This document shows, in pieces, positions 25,597 through 34,688 of a stretch of DNA of 64,000 nucleotides (position 1 is the stretch's first letter; every line of letters begins with the position of its first letter). The notes under the pieces were generated by a model. The model made no database searches. It worked only from the letters and a program-made list of their open reading frames with translations, and was not told the origin of the DNA. A program made the position numbers and the translations under genes. Source of the stretch: Dyadobacter diqingensis (GTDB lineage Bacteria > Bacteroidota > Bacteroidia > Cytophagales > Spirosomataceae); the NCBI RefSeq assembly GCF_024220585.1, contig NZ_JAMXKF010000007.1, positions 120,776 to 184,775 of the forward strand. The letters run 5' to 3'.

Positions 25597-27159
25597 ATGC
25601 CACAAGATTTGTTCGGATTCATTGCCCCCTCAGTCACGTTTGGTCAGGCCCTGACTTCTCCCGAAGAGTTGTTCGGAAGCCTGTTTAATGATATACAAAA
25701 CAGTCATATTTTCAGTGATTCCAAAACTTTTGCCGATTGTATCCCCCTGGACGACCCGCTGTTTATCATTGAAAAATATTATCATCATAAAAACGAGCCC
25801 GGCTTCGATCTTGCCGGTTTTGTGCATGAACATTTCAGAATTCCGGCAGAAATAAAAGTCGATTTTGTCGCCGACACAACCCTTTCAACCGAGGAGCACA
25901 TCCGAAAACTCTGGCCTTATTTAACCCGACAGCCTGAAAACCAGGAACGAGGAGGCTCATTAATTCCCCTGCCCAACCCCTATGTAGTGCCTGGCGGCCG
26001 CTTCCGTGAAATTTATTACTGGGACAGTTATTTTACCATGCTGGGGTTAAAAGAGTGCGGGCGTGTCGATCTGATTGAAAACATGATCAATAACTTCGCT
26101 TATCTGATCAATACCTTCGGGCATGTGCCAACCGGCAACCGGACTTATTACCTGAGCCGGTCACAACCTCCGTTTTTTTCGCTGATGATTCGACTGTACA
26201 GCGAAATGGAAGGTAAAAAAGTACTAAAAAAATATCTTCCGCAAATGCAGCGGGAATATGACTACTGGATGGATGAAGGCAATTCCGAACCGGAAGATTT
26301 CACTGCGCACCGCCGTGTTGTCCGTCTGCCAAACGGTGTCCTACTGAACCGATATTGGGATGACAAGTGCTCACCAAGACCGGAAGCGTTCCGGGAAGAT
26401 GTGGAACTGGCCGCCGAAGCGGTTGAAAGTTATCCCGTTTCGGCGGAATGTGTTTATCGTCATCTTCGGGCGGCGGCAGAATCGGGTTGGGATTTCAGCA
26501 GCCGGTGGTTTGAAAACGAGAACGACTTTTCATCGATTCAAACCACCGACATTATCCCCGTTGACCTGAATTGCCTGATGCATCATCTTGAAAAAACACT
26601 GGCCGAAGCCTATTTGCTCAACGATGAGTACGAATGTTTTCAGCTTTATGAAAACAAGGCAAAAAAAAGGTGCGAAGCCGTGGAAACGTACTTCTGGGAC
26701 AGCAACCGGAACTATTATATGGACTATAATTTTGTAAAAAAAGATTTTACCAATGCCATCACGCTGGCTGGTACCTTTCCGTTATTTTTCAAATTGGCAA
26801 GAAAACAGCAGTCGCATTACGTTAGAAAATACATTCGTCTGAACTTTATGCGTTCGGGAGGGCTTCTTACTACCGGCATTAAAACCGGCCAGCAATGGGA
26901 CGCGCCGAACGGCTGGGCACCTTTGCAATGGATTACCTACAAGGGCCTCAGAAATTACAATTTTCATAAAACCGCCAACGAGCTCAGCGCCGAATGGCTT
27001 TCACTAAATGAAAAGGAGTTCAGGAGAACAGGAAAAATGATGGAAAAGTATAATGTTTCAGACACGAATCTGGAAGCCGGCGGTGGCGAATATGAGGTTC
27101 AGGAAGGTTTTGGATGGACCAACGGTGTATATCTTCGTATGAAAAACAGGAAAAGATAG
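25597..27159 (+). CDS. Trehalase, GH37 family, cytoplasmic type
   Basis: A 520-residue alpha,alpha-trehalase that hydrolyses trehalose to two glucoses. Both family signatures are present: PGGRFREIYYWDSY at 132-145 and QQWDAPNGWAP at 432-442. By comparison with GH37 enzymes, D299 in AESGWDFSSRW is the likely catalytic acid and a glutamate in GGGEYEVQEGFGW (about 498-503) the likely base. No signal peptide is visible, so the enzyme should be cytosolic, like TreF. An inverted repeat lies just upstream. The next gene begins 2 bp after the stop codon, implying translational coupling to a YdeI/OmdA-like protein. Confidence 0.95.
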   Translation: MPQDLFGFIAPSVTFGQALTSPEELFGSLFNDIQNSHIFSDSKTFADCIPLDDPLFIIEKYYHHKNEPGFDLAGFVHEHFRIPAEIKVDFVADTTLSTEEHIRKLWPYLTRQPENQERGGSLIPLPNPYVVPGGRFREIYYWDSYFTMLGLKECGRVDLIENMINNFAYLINTFGHVPTGNRTYYLSRSQPPFFSLMIRLYSEMEGKKVLKKYLPQMQREYDYWMDEGNSEPEDFTAHRRVVRLPNGVLLNRYWDDKCSPRPEAFREDVELAAEAVESYPVSAECVYRHLRAAAESGWDFSSRWFENENDFSSIQTTDIIPVDLNCLMHHLEKTLAEAYLLNDEYECFQLYENKAKKRCEAVETYFWDSNRNYYMDYNFVKKDFTNAITLAGTFPLFFKLARKQQSHYVRKYIRLNFMRSGGLLTTGIKTGQQWDAPNGWAPLQWITYKGLRNYNFHKTANELSAEWLSLNEKEFRRTGKMMEKYNVSDTNLEAGGGEYEVQEGFGWTNGVYLRMKNRKR

Positions 27160-27161
27160 CC

Positions 27162-27665
27162 ATGCCCATTGTTTTCAAATCCAAAATCGATTGCCTCGAT
27201 TACATGGCCAATATGCGGTATCTGCTGATACCCAATGACATTGTTATGCAGCTTGGCGGATCATTTTCACTCCGGCTTTGGTGCACCGCCAATGAAAAAG
27301 TAAAATGGCAGTGCGGACTTACTGCGCTCGGAAACGGAGACGCCTACATCAGCTTAAACGCCCAACGGTTAAAACAACTCAAAGCAAAACCTGGCGACGA
27401 GGTGCTGATATCCCTGGAAAAAGACGACAGCGAGTTTGGACTCGAAGTCCCGGAAGAATTAAAAGAACTGCTTGAACAAGATACGGAGGGCAGCAAGCGT
27501 TTTCATCAGTTGGTTGCAGGAAAACAGCGATACATCATCCGCGTGATCACAGGTGTAAAAAGTAGTCAGCTGCGTGTAGAACGTGCCGTAACGCTAATTG
27601 AAAACCTGAAAAGATTAACCCCGGGAAAAGAAAGTTTTAAGGATATTCTTGGCAAGTATTCCTGA
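27162..27665 (+). CDS. DUF1905/YdeI (OmdA) domain protein
   Basis: A 167-residue soluble protein. The frame is open from 27114, but the ATG at 27162 starts 2 bp after the trehalase stop and gives the natural N-terminus MPIVFKSKIDCLDY. The first half (RYLLIPNDIVMQLGG, then KWQCGLTALGNGDAYISLN) resembles DUF1905, a small beta-barrel. The second half (KRFHQLVAGKQRYIIRVITG, then the Arg-rich RVERAVTLIENLKRLTPGK) resembles the bacteriocin-protection YdeI/OmpD-associated helical domain. The biochemical role is unknown. Coupling to trehalase suggests co-expression, possibly a stress response, but this is inference. Confidence 0.7.
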   Translation: MPIVFKSKIDCLDYMANMRYLLIPNDIVMQLGGSFSLRLWCTANEKVKWQCGLTALGNGDAYISLNAQRLKQLKAKPGDEVLISLEKDDSEFGLEVPEELKELLEQDTEGSKRFHQLVAGKQRYIIRVITGVKSSQLRVERAVTLIENLKRLTPGKESFKDILGKYS

Positions 27666-27788
27666 GGTTTGGGAATCGCATAATTTATCAGATTTTAATA
27701 ACATTCTTGAAAAATTACAGCCTTGACTACGTTTTATCGAAAAAAAAATTAATACCTTGGACTAAATTAACACCCTGAGCCCAATTCA

Positions 27789-28577
27789 ATGAAACTAAAT
27801 ATATACCAAATAGACGCATTTACCAGCCAGCTTTTTTCTGGCAATCCGGCCGCCGTTGTCCCCCTGGAAAACTGGCTGCCCGATGAGGTACTTCAGAACA
27901 TTGCAGCGGAAAACAATCTGGCAGAAACCGCCTTTTACGTTCCCAATGAAACAGGTTATCATATCCGCTGGTTCACGCCTTCGGTTGAAGTGGAACTTTG
28001 CGGCCATGCGACGCTTGCCTCTGCCTATGTTATTTTTAACATTCAGGGATTTGAGGGAGACCTGATAACATTCGCGTCGCTGAGCGGAGAGCTGACCGTA
28101 CTCCGCAAGGACAACTGGCTTACGCTAAATTTTCCGGTAGACCAGTACCATATTGCCGTCCCCCCTCCCGCCTTGATGGAAAGTCTGGCAGCGGCTAGCA
28201 TACTCGAAGTTTACAAGGGCAAAACCGATTATATGGTCGTTCTGGACAGTGAAGCGGAAGTGCGCGATCTTGATTTTGATATTATCGTCCTTTCTACTAT
28301 TCCGGCAAGGGGGATCATTATAACGGCGCCTGGTGACGAAGTGGATTTTGTTTCCCGCTTTTTTGCGCCACAATCGGGTATTGATGAAGATCCTGTAACA
28401 GGTTCAGCGCATACCACTTTAATCCCTTATTGGGCCGAAAAACTTTCTAAGACAGAACTTACCGCGAAGCAGCTTTCAAAAAGAGGAGGTTACCTGAAAT
28501 GTGAACTCGACGGCGACCGTGTAAACATTGGCGGACAAGCCAGAATATATCTTCGTGGAGAAATTGAAACAGAGTAA
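27789..28577 (+). CDS. PhzF family isomerase-like protein
   Basis: A 262-residue protein of the PhzF/diaminopimelate-epimerase fold. The N-terminal signature (YQIDAFTSQLFSGNPAAVVP) and the catalytic Glu46 in NNLAETAFYV are present, as are VELCGHATLASAYV and the second-half motif DEDPVTGSAHT. PhzF itself isomerises a phenazine precursor, but most members are stand-alone enzymes of unknown substrate, and there are no other phenazine genes here. A convergent terminator follows. Confidence 0.88.
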   Translation: MKLNIYQIDAFTSQLFSGNPAAVVPLENWLPDEVLQNIAAENNLAETAFYVPNETGYHIRWFTPSVEVELCGHATLASAYVIFNIQGFEGDLITFASLSGELTVLRKDNWLTLNFPVDQYHIAVPPPALMESLAAASILEVYKGKTDYMVVLDSEAEVRDLDFDIIVLSTIPARGIIITAPGDEVDFVSRFFAPQSGIDEDPVTGSAHTTLIPYWAEKLSKTELTAKQLSKRGGYLKCELDGDRVNIGGQARIYLRGEIETE

Positions 28578-28599
28578 GGCAATTCGTTGAAAAAATAGG

Positions 28600-28633
28600 T
28601 AGCGACCTGGTGTTTGGAAAACCCGGATCGCTA
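28600..28633. terminator. Bidirectional terminator between phzF-like and eamA-like genes
   Basis: Stem TAGCGA(CC) / (GGA)TCGCTA with A-rich sequence on the left and a run of seven T on the right. It overlaps the stop codon of the minus-strand EamA gene. Confidence 0.65.
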
Positions 28634-29521
28634 TTTTTTTGTCGCTGGCTGCCCGCTTAATTTTGCTCTCTGCCCGGCATAAAGGCCGATGATAACAAAC
28701 AATGTTCCGGCGACCGTGTACATTGTAACAGGCTCATCCATGAGCCACCAGGCAAAGAAAAAACCAAATAACGGACAAAGAAAAAGCCACAGGGATGCCC
28801 GGACGGTATCCAGCCTCAGAAGATAAAACCAGCAGATCAACCCCAGTATTGACACCGCAAGGCTCAGCCATAATACCGATGCCCAAAACTGCGCATCCCA
28901 GTGGGTGACAGAAAAATCTCCGAATATCATCGTGACAGGAAGCAGAAAAATTCCGCCCAGCATCACCTGCCAGCCATTAATTAACAGATTAGGAAGCTCC
29001 CATTGCACCGTCGCGTAATACACGCTGGCAGCCGAAACCGCGATCATACTCACCAGGAGCAACAGTATGCCCAGCATCGTCGTGTGACTTTCACGTAACA
29101 AGGGGTACGTTGCGATGGCGACGCCCAGCATACCCAGGACAATCCCCAACCATTCAGCCTTGGCCGGTTTACGCCCAAGCCACCAGGCAGACAACAGTAC
29201 AATAATCAAGGGATTAATCGAAACGGCCAGACTACCGATTCCCGCAGCCGTGTATTTCATGGCATACACATAAAGCCCCAGGTACAAAGCCGTATTTAAC
29301 AAACCAAACAAACCCAGCTGCGTAAATTCTTTCCTGTTTGGAAGCCGGTAGGCCGCATCTTTACCAAAAGTGTAAGAAAAACCCAACAATAATATACCTG
29401 CAATAAAAAAACGAACGTTTGCTAATATCAATGGAGAAGCAGACTGAACACCGAACTTGGTTGCAACAGAAGCCGAGGCCCACAGAATGGAAAAGACGAG
29501 ACCGATTAAAATATTTTTCAC
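28631..29521 (-). CDS. EamA/DMT superfamily transporter (RhaT-like permease)
   Basis: A 296-residue membrane protein with about ten hydrophobic segments arranged as two EamA repeats. The first contains LVFSILWASASVATKFG and AGIGSLAVSINPLIIVLLSA. The second includes VSMIAVSAASVYYATVQWEL and the closing WWLMDEPVTMYTVAGTLFVI. The superfamily exports or imports small metabolites and amino acids; no substrate can be given. A TATTTTTG box on the minus strand at 29542-29549 lies 21 bp before the start codon and is a plausible promoter element. Confidence 0.9.
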   Translation of the reverse strand: MKNILIGLVFSILWASASVATKFGVQSASPLILANVRFFIAGILLLGFSYTFGKDAAYRLPNRKEFTQLGLFGLLNTALYLGLYVYAMKYTAAGIGSLAVSINPLIIVLLSAWWLGRKPAKAEWLGIVLGMLGVAIATYPLLRESHTTMLGILLLLVSMIAVSAASVYYATVQWELPNLLINGWQVMLGGIFLLPVTMIFGDFSVTHWDAQFWASVLWLSLAVSILGLICWFYLLRLDTVRASLWLFLCPLFGFFFAWWLMDEPVTMYTVAGTLFVIIGLYAGQRAKLSGQPATKK

Positions 29522-29541
29522 TTCAAAAAGTAATTATGTTT

Positions 29542-29549
29542 CAAAAATA
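29542..29549 (-). promoter_or_regulatory. TAnnTTTG -7 box for the EamA transporter gene
   Basis: CAAAAATA on the plus strand reads TATTTTTG on the minus strand, 21 bp upstream of the ATG. A similar TATTTTTG faces the other way at 29584-29591, just before the OmpA-like gene. Neither has a clear -33 TTG. Confidence 0.4.
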
Positions 29550-29594
29550 CAAGAAGCATTTCGGCTTCGACCTCTCTTTTTCATATTTTTGAAG

Positions 29595-31001
29595 ATGATT
29601 AGTAAAAAAAATATAAAGTGGCTTATTGTTATTCTTCTTAGTCACTCCTTTTATTCCGCTTTTTCGCAAAACCAGTGGACTTATGACTTCAATAACGGCC
29701 TCTCTCCCATTGAAAAAGGAGGGCCGGTTTTACATAAATTAGGGCAGCCAGGGCAGTTTATTCAGGAAAAAGTACCGGGAAGCGGTGAGAAAGGCGTACC
29801 GGAACTAATCAGGACTATTTACCAGTTCGAAAAAAATTCCGGGTTACAGTTTGACAACAAGGAAACCAAGGGTTTTCTCAATAAGTCATTTACCGTAGAA
29901 ATTTATTTCAAACTTACAGAACTCGATAGCTGGAAACGTGTCCTCGATTTCAAAAACCGCAAAAGTGACTACGGAAGTTATATTTATGACGGCAAGCTGA
30001 ATTTCTACGATTTTGCAATTGGTGAAAAAGCGCCTGTCAGGGCTAACCAATATATTCACTATGTATATTCCAGGGATTTTGAAACGAAAACCATCAAAAT
30101 GTATGTGAATGGTTTGTCAAAAGTAGAATTTAAGGACCCCGGAACGGAGGGAATGCTGGATAATGATCAGGTATTAAATCTTTTCCAGGATGACCTTGTT
30201 GCCAACCATGAGGCAAGTGCCGGATCCGTGGCGCTGATTCGCCTGTATGATCGTGTTATGACACCTGTTTTCATCCGTAGAAGTTTTCAAACGATCAGCA
30301 GATTACCGAAGGAATCTGTCGCGGAAATTGAGAAAGTCAGAGAGGAACCTGACGCCGTTGAAAAAGAAACACCGACGATTAACAAAAATCTGGTTCAGGT
30401 TACCGGAAAGGTTTTTGACGGAAAAAATCTTAATGCAGTTGAAAATGCAGAGGTTTCGGTCAGGAAATCCGTTAACGATTCACTTGTAGCCAAAAGCACG
30501 GTACAAAAGGGCACCTATTCTTTCGAATTGAAACCACATGAATCTTACAGGATAACGGTGCAGGCGGCGGGTTTTCAGCCAAAAATTATCCCGGTAAGAA
30601 CGACGGCGCGCGCCACTGAGGTTAAATCACTTGTAAGTCTCAGTCCTGAAACCTTTGAAAGTCCGTTGGTGACTGTCTTGTTCAATCAAAGTAACGACAC
30701 CCTGCAAAGCCATGCGAAGTCCCAGCTTGACTACATTGTTTCCTACTTTCAAACCCGCACGGATCTGAAAATCATGCTGAAAGGGCATACCGATAATATT
30801 GGGGATTTTGACAAAAATCTGGTATTATCCGGTCAGCGCGTTACCGTGGTAAAAAACTATCTTATGGAAAGAGGGATCAGTGCGGATCGTATTCAGGGTG
30901 TAGGTTATGGATCAACCAGGCCCAGTCAAAAGAATTTGTCGGAAGAACTCAGAAAACTAAACCGCCGTGTAGAAGTTTGGGCCGAGCCTATAAAAAGATA
31001 A
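29595..31001 (+). CDS. OmpA family outer-membrane protein with LamG-like and carboxypeptidase-regulatory-like domains
   Basis: Start chosen at 29595 (MISKKNIKWLIVILLSHSFY), which gives a signal peptide ending near AFSQ; the frame opens upstream at 29457 but the extension is not leader-like. The 468-residue protein has three parts. An N-terminal concanavalin/LamG-like domain (KSFTVEIYFKLTELDSWKRV; YVNGLSKVEFKD) covers about 40-240. A carboxypeptidase regulatory-like beta domain (VTGKVFDGKNLNAVENAEVS) lies at about 270-350. A C-terminal OmpA peptidoglycan-binding domain contains ILKGHTDNIGDFDKNLVLSG, MERGISADRIQGVGYGSTRP and NRRVEVW-type motifs. It probably links the outer membrane to peptidoglycan. 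Confidence 0.85.
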   Translation: MISKKNIKWLIVILLSHSFYSAFSQNQWTYDFNNGLSPIEKGGPVLHKLGQPGQFIQEKVPGSGEKGVPELIRTIYQFEKNSGLQFDNKETKGFLNKSFTVEIYFKLTELDSWKRVLDFKNRKSDYGSYIYDGKLNFYDFAIGEKAPVRANQYIHYVYSRDFETKTIKMYVNGLSKVEFKDPGTEGMLDNDQVLNLFQDDLVANHEASAGSVALIRLYDRVMTPVFIRRSFQTISRLPKESVAEIEKVREEPDAVEKETPTINKNLVQVTGKVFDGKNLNAVENAEVSVRKSVNDSLVAKSTVQKGTYSFELKPHESYRITVQAAGFQPKIIPVRTTARATEVKSLVSLSPETFESPLVTVLFNQSNDTLQSHAKSQLDYIVSYFQTRTDLKIMLKGHTDNIGDFDKNLVLSGQRVTVVKNYLMERGISADRIQGVGYGSTRPSQKNLSEELRKLNRRVEVWAEPIKR

Positions 31002-31645
31002 AGCCATCTCATGAAGACGGCTTTATACTGACTATTCCTAAACCCTTAACCTTTTCTTATCTTTATTTGCCCGAATTACAGACTGATAGCTTTAAAAATT
31101 TGTATCAGGTGTTAGACCGTTCAGGTCAAAATTATTTCGTTGTAATTAAAATCCTCTGTTAATCATTCCTAACATTGGACTAAGATTATTCTATAAAGTC
31201 ACAATCCTGTCAATAATACTTTAATTTTCTTATTTTACAAAATTGAAATTTATCTGATCAATATACGATCCGAATTTAAATTCAGATTGATCAAAAAAAC
31301 CATTCCTCAATCTTTCTCCACTAAAACTTAAGTAACCCTAAGCCTTATAAAATTAAATATTCCTTATATGAATACAAATATAATATATATTTAATTCAGC
31401 GTCATGGATTTATTCAATTTTTATTTCAGTCTTTCAATATACAAATGTCAGTATAAATTTTGATATTACAAATTATTACAAAAGCACAAAACAGAATATT
31501 GTTTGGAATTTTATAAAATAAAAAGCATTAAAATAACAATTAACATCTGATTATCATAAACATTTAAAAATTATATTCTAAGTATTTTAAAATAACCAAA
31601 TAAATTACAATCTTGAAATATTTATATATTCTTTAAAAAGTACAA
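31002..31645. other. Long AT-rich intergenic region without recognisable genes
   Basis: About 640 bp of unusually AT-rich sequence between the OmpA-like gene and pth (convergent). No ORF longer than about 60 codons looks real. The only structure I see is an inverted repeat (TGATCAAT at 31255-31262 and ATTGATCA at 31286-31293) enclosing the 12-bp palindrome GAATTTAAATTC at 31272-31283. Confidence 0.5.
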
Positions 31646-32206
31646 TCATTGGTTGTAATTATTCATCGCATATTGTATACCCAAAGTACAAAACGAAATC
31701 ACTATATCACATCCTGTGTCCAAAAATATGGGCAGCTCATCCATTTCTTCCTTGGAAAAAGGTTTTAGAACATAATCTACTTGCCTTCCGCGAGGAAAAT
31801 TATTTCCGATACCAAATCGTAGTCTGGGATACTCAGAAGTGCCCAAAATTTCCTCAATATTCCTCAATCCGTTGTGTCCTCCGTGGCTTCCTTTGGGTTT
31901 TATTCTTAAAGTCCCGAAAGGCAACTGCAACTCATCGACAATCACCAGTAAGTTCTCTTTTGGTATTTTATACTGATCCATATAGTAGCGGATCGCTTTT
32001 CCACTCAAATTCATGTAGGTGGTTGGCTTAATAAAATAAAACTGCCGCCCTTTGTGCTTCCACTCGGCAACAAAAGCTAGTTTTTCAAAAGAAAATTTAA
32101 AATCGTTCTGCGCGGCCAGCCGGTCCAGAACCATAAATCCTATATTATGTCTTGTAAATGCATATTCCGGGCCAATATTTCCCAGGCCTGCTATCAGGTA
32201 TTTCAT
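31646..32206 (-). CDS. pth: Peptidyl-tRNA hydrolase
   Basis: A 186-residue enzyme that releases tRNA from peptidyl-tRNA dropped by ribosomes. The start at 32206 (MKYLIAGLGNIGPEY) is the family's normal N-terminus; the frame extends 14 codons further without homology. The catalytic His20 lies in FTRHNIGFMVLD. Conserved segments include KPTTYMNLSGKAIRYYMDQY, LLVIVDELQLPFGTLRIK, GSHGGHNGLRNIEE, then LRFGIGNNFPRGR and VDYVLKPFSKEE. The protein is complete and of usual length. Confidence 0.96.
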   Translation of the reverse strand: MKYLIAGLGNIGPEYAFTRHNIGFMVLDRLAAQNDFKFSFEKLAFVAEWKHKGRQFYFIKPTTYMNLSGKAIRYYMDQYKIPKENLLVIVDELQLPFGTLRIKPKGSHGGHNGLRNIEEILGTSEYPRLRFGIGNNFPRGRQVDYVLKPFSKEEMDELPIFLDTGCDIVISFCTLGIQYAMNNYNQ

Positions 32207-32461
32207 CGGTAAGTAATTGTTGTCTTCGTCTGATATTTGTCTGATCAAACATCAGTTTATTAATTTAAGGCTCAAAGTTACAGGAATCTGTGTCTGGAAG
32301 AAAATTAGTTATCGTTTGGCCATTCTCCTGAAGAATTAACAGTACCGGCGATGAACGAAATCCAGCCGCTTTTCATCAGAGAATAATACTTATTGCAGGG
32401 AAAAGTTTTACATTTCACAAATGTGAGCTTAATTTAGGCTAAAATTCAGGAAAATAATACC

Positions 32462-33001
32462 ATGTCTATCAAACGACTTATTTTAAGCAGCCCTCTGTTG
32501 GAGATCATGACCAGCCGGTTATGTCAGGAACTTATTGAAAATCATCAGGATTTTGACAATTCCGTTATTATGGGTTTACAGCCCAGAGGGATTTTCTTTG
32601 CAGAGCGCGTTGTAGCTGAATTACGGGAACGTACCCGAAAAGATATTCCACTGGGGCATCTTGATGCAACTTTTTATCGCGACGATTTCCGTCGCCGGGA
32701 TTCCCCCCTTTTACCGAACAAAACGAACGTACCTTTTCTGATCGAAGGAAAACGGGTAATCCTGATCGACGATGTACTGGCCAGCGGACGCATGGTTCGT
32801 GCCGCTCTGGATGCCATGACAGCCTTCGGACGCCCTAAAATGGTAGAATTGCTCGTACTGATCGATCGCCGCTACAACCGCGAGTTACCGATCGAACCGG
32901 ATTATTTTGGCATGAAAGTCAATACCCTTGAAAGTCAGCGCGTACTTGTCGAATGGAAAGAACAAGGTTTTGAAGCCGACCATATCTGGATGGTGGACTA
33001 G
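32462..33001 (+). CDS. pyrR: Bifunctional pyr operon regulator / uracil phosphoribosyltransferase PyrR
   Basis: A 179-residue type I phosphoribosyltransferase. The PRPP-binding loop is VILIDDVLASGRMVRAALDA (about 99-118). Other PyrR-like features are VIMGLQPRGIFFAERVVAEL, GHLDATFYRDDFRRRD and the late LLVLIDRRYNRELPIEPDYF. In Firmicutes PyrR binds pyr mRNA; in Bacteroidota the RNA-binding role is less certain and the UPRTase side reaction may dominate. It stands alone, without other pyrimidine genes, and its 3' end is followed by a 13-copy heptamer array. Confidence 0.92.
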   Translation: MSIKRLILSSPLLEIMTSRLCQELIENHQDFDNSVIMGLQPRGIFFAERVVAELRERTRKDIPLGHLDATFYRDDFRRRDSPLLPNKTNVPFLIEGKRVILIDDVLASGRMVRAALDAMTAFGRPKMVELLVLIDRRYNRELPIEPDYFGMKVNTLESQRVLVEWKEQGFEADHIWMVD

Positions 33002-33042
33002 ATAATGAAGAATTAAAAATGAAGAATACCGGAAAAGCGAAC

Positions 33043-33133
33043 TTAATTCTTAATTCTTAATTCTTAATTCTTAATTCTTAATTCTTAATTCTTAATTCTT
33101 AATTCTTAATTCTTAATTCTTTATTCTTAATTC
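33043..33133. repeat. Tandem heptamer array, 13 units of TTAATTC
   Basis: Thirteen contiguous 7-bp units. Twelve are exactly TTAATTC and one (33120-33126) reads TTTATTC. The array lies between the convergent pyrR gene and an orphan exported-protein gene, ending 1 bp before the latter's stop codon. A single reverse-complement unit occurs at about 33010. Confidence 0.95.
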
Positions 33134-33134
33134 C

Positions 33135-34688
33135 TCATCTCGGAATATCCTTCCCGTCGCGATTTTCCGCTTTGTTAATGCTTTCTGTTTTGTAAGTAAG
33201 CTTGTTGATATAAAAAACTTCCCGGCCTTGTCCGATAGATGACGGGCCAACGCGCTGCATGCCATAAGCCAGAAAGTACTGACCATACCAGGGAGCCAGG
33301 TAAGCATTTTCATTGTTAAGTACCTTATCAGATTCAGATTTGGCACTGATCTTGAATTTTTCATTTTCCACCACCACCTTGCTGCGGTTGATCACTTCGG
33401 TGTGTATGGTACCCTCCTGCGGATAAGCGAGAATAAAATAATCATTCACCGGCGTCAGCTGAACCATTTCCTGAAGCTCGAAACTGGTCAGATCCTTGAT
33501 CGGAATACAGTTATCCCACTTAAATTTCCCATTCCTGTCAAACCCGCAGACGATTGCGTGGGTGTACCGGTATCCTTCCAGCGAACGGGCGTAATACGGC
33601 CGCGTGATCCCATTGGTCACCATCGGCGAGCCAGCGCGCTGATTGGGATAATAAACCTCCGCCACAAGCACAATTTCATCGTCGGTTTGTATCAGCTCAT
33701 GAACCAGCAGACGATAACGGAACCGGTTTTCTTTCCCCATACTTTTTCTTTTTCCAATGCGCTCCATCATACGCTCGCGGCGCTTCGGCTTCATGAAGTT
33801 GAAAAAATTCTGAAGTTCCGAAAATTCAATAAAAGCAGGGCTTTCCGGCTCATTGTCCTTAATATGAGTAATGTATAAACCCTGAGAATAAGGCGTACAC
33901 CCTACGGAATAATTCCCGATAAGGTAGGAATCATCCGCATTCAAAGGCACGATCTGTCCGGATATCAGGCTGTTTTTAGGATCGCTCAGGGAAGTTTTCT
34001 TCAACATTTTACCTTCATAAGAATACGTTTTTATCTCAAAAACGCAGTTTTTCTTACGATAGGCATACGTGATGACATTGATGATCCCGTCACGCTCGTT
34101 GATATCTACGTTGTTCAGCTCCGTATTTTTTTCATAAAGTCCGGGTAAAACCCTTGTGGTATGATCAAAAAAGGAATGTACCAGCACAACGGGGCGCGAG
34201 CGGTGATATCCCGCAACCAGCGCCTTACTGCCGATCACTTTAAACTGATTGACGTCAATACCAGACAACAGATTCCCCTTATAAGTCTCAACGGCTCCAT
34301 CGCTGAAATTTACCTGAAGAAAAAGAAAATGATCCGTATCGGGTTGCGCAAAAAGCCAGTATCCGAAATGCTCGCCCTGATAGGCCATCACGGGGATATA
34401 GCGGTAATCAAGCTTAAAACTCATTCTCCAGACCGGATTCAGCGAAGTATCATACCGCGTAAACTCCCAGCTTTCATTTTTATTTCCAAAATTTTCATCC
34501 CCTCTGATCAATGACAACAATCCGGAATTACCCAAAGTAAAAACTTCAAATAACTCCGAGCGCGATGAATTTACAGGAATCTCCAGACGATCTGACTGCT
34601 CCAATTGTGCCAGAACTTTCGCCGGTACAATAAGGCAAAATTGTATGATCAAACAACTTTGTATGACAAATAGTAAACGCTTCTTCAT
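33135..34688 (-). CDS. Exported protein of unknown function (517 aa)
   Basis: I do not recognise this family. It has an N-terminal signal peptide (MKKRLLFVIQSCLIIQFCLI, ending near VLAQL) and then a soluble, beta-rich-looking sequence with no further membrane segment. Repeating short hydrophobic/aromatic strands separated by charged turns, such as GYWLFAQPDTDHFLFLQVNF and YSYEGKMLKKTSLSD, would fit a beta-propeller-type fold, but this is only an impression. The ending NENAYLAPWYGQYFLAYGMQ then REVFYINKLTYKTES is also strand-like. It is probably periplasmic or outer-membrane-associated and is transcribed alone. The stop codon touches the heptamer array. Confidence 0.75.
   Translation of the reverse strand: MKKRLLFVIQSCLIIQFCLIVPAKVLAQLEQSDRLEIPVNSSRSELFEVFTLGNSGLLSLIRGDENFGNKNESWEFTRYDTSLNPVWRMSFKLDYRYIPVMAYQGEHFGYWLFAQPDTDHFLFLQVNFSDGAVETYKGNLLSGIDVNQFKVIGSKALVAGYHRSRPVVLVHSFFDHTTRVLPGLYEKNTELNNVDINERDGIINVITYAYRKKNCVFEIKTYSYEGKMLKKTSLSDPKNSLISGQIVPLNADDSYLIGNYSVGCTPYSQGLYITHIKDNEPESPAFIEFSELQNFFNFMKPKRRERMMERIGKRKSMGKENRFRYRLLVHELIQTDDEIVLVAEVYYPNQRAGSPMVTNGITRPYYARSLEGYRYTHAIVCGFDRNGKFKWDNCIPIKDLTSFELQEMVQLTPVNDYFILAYPQEGTIHTEVINRSKVVVENEKFKISAKSESDKVLNNENAYLAPWYGQYFLAYGMQRVGPSSIGQGREVFYINKLTYKTESINKAENRDGKDIPR

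Noticed and set aside
27789..28577. Phenazine biosynthesis cluster suggested by the PhzF-like gene
   Set aside because: No other phz-type genes surround it, and PhzF-fold proteins are common as single genes.
33043..33133. Repeated units suggesting a CRISPR array
   Set aside because: The unit is a 7-bp head-to-tail repeat without spacers and no cas genes are near, so it is a simple tandem repeat.
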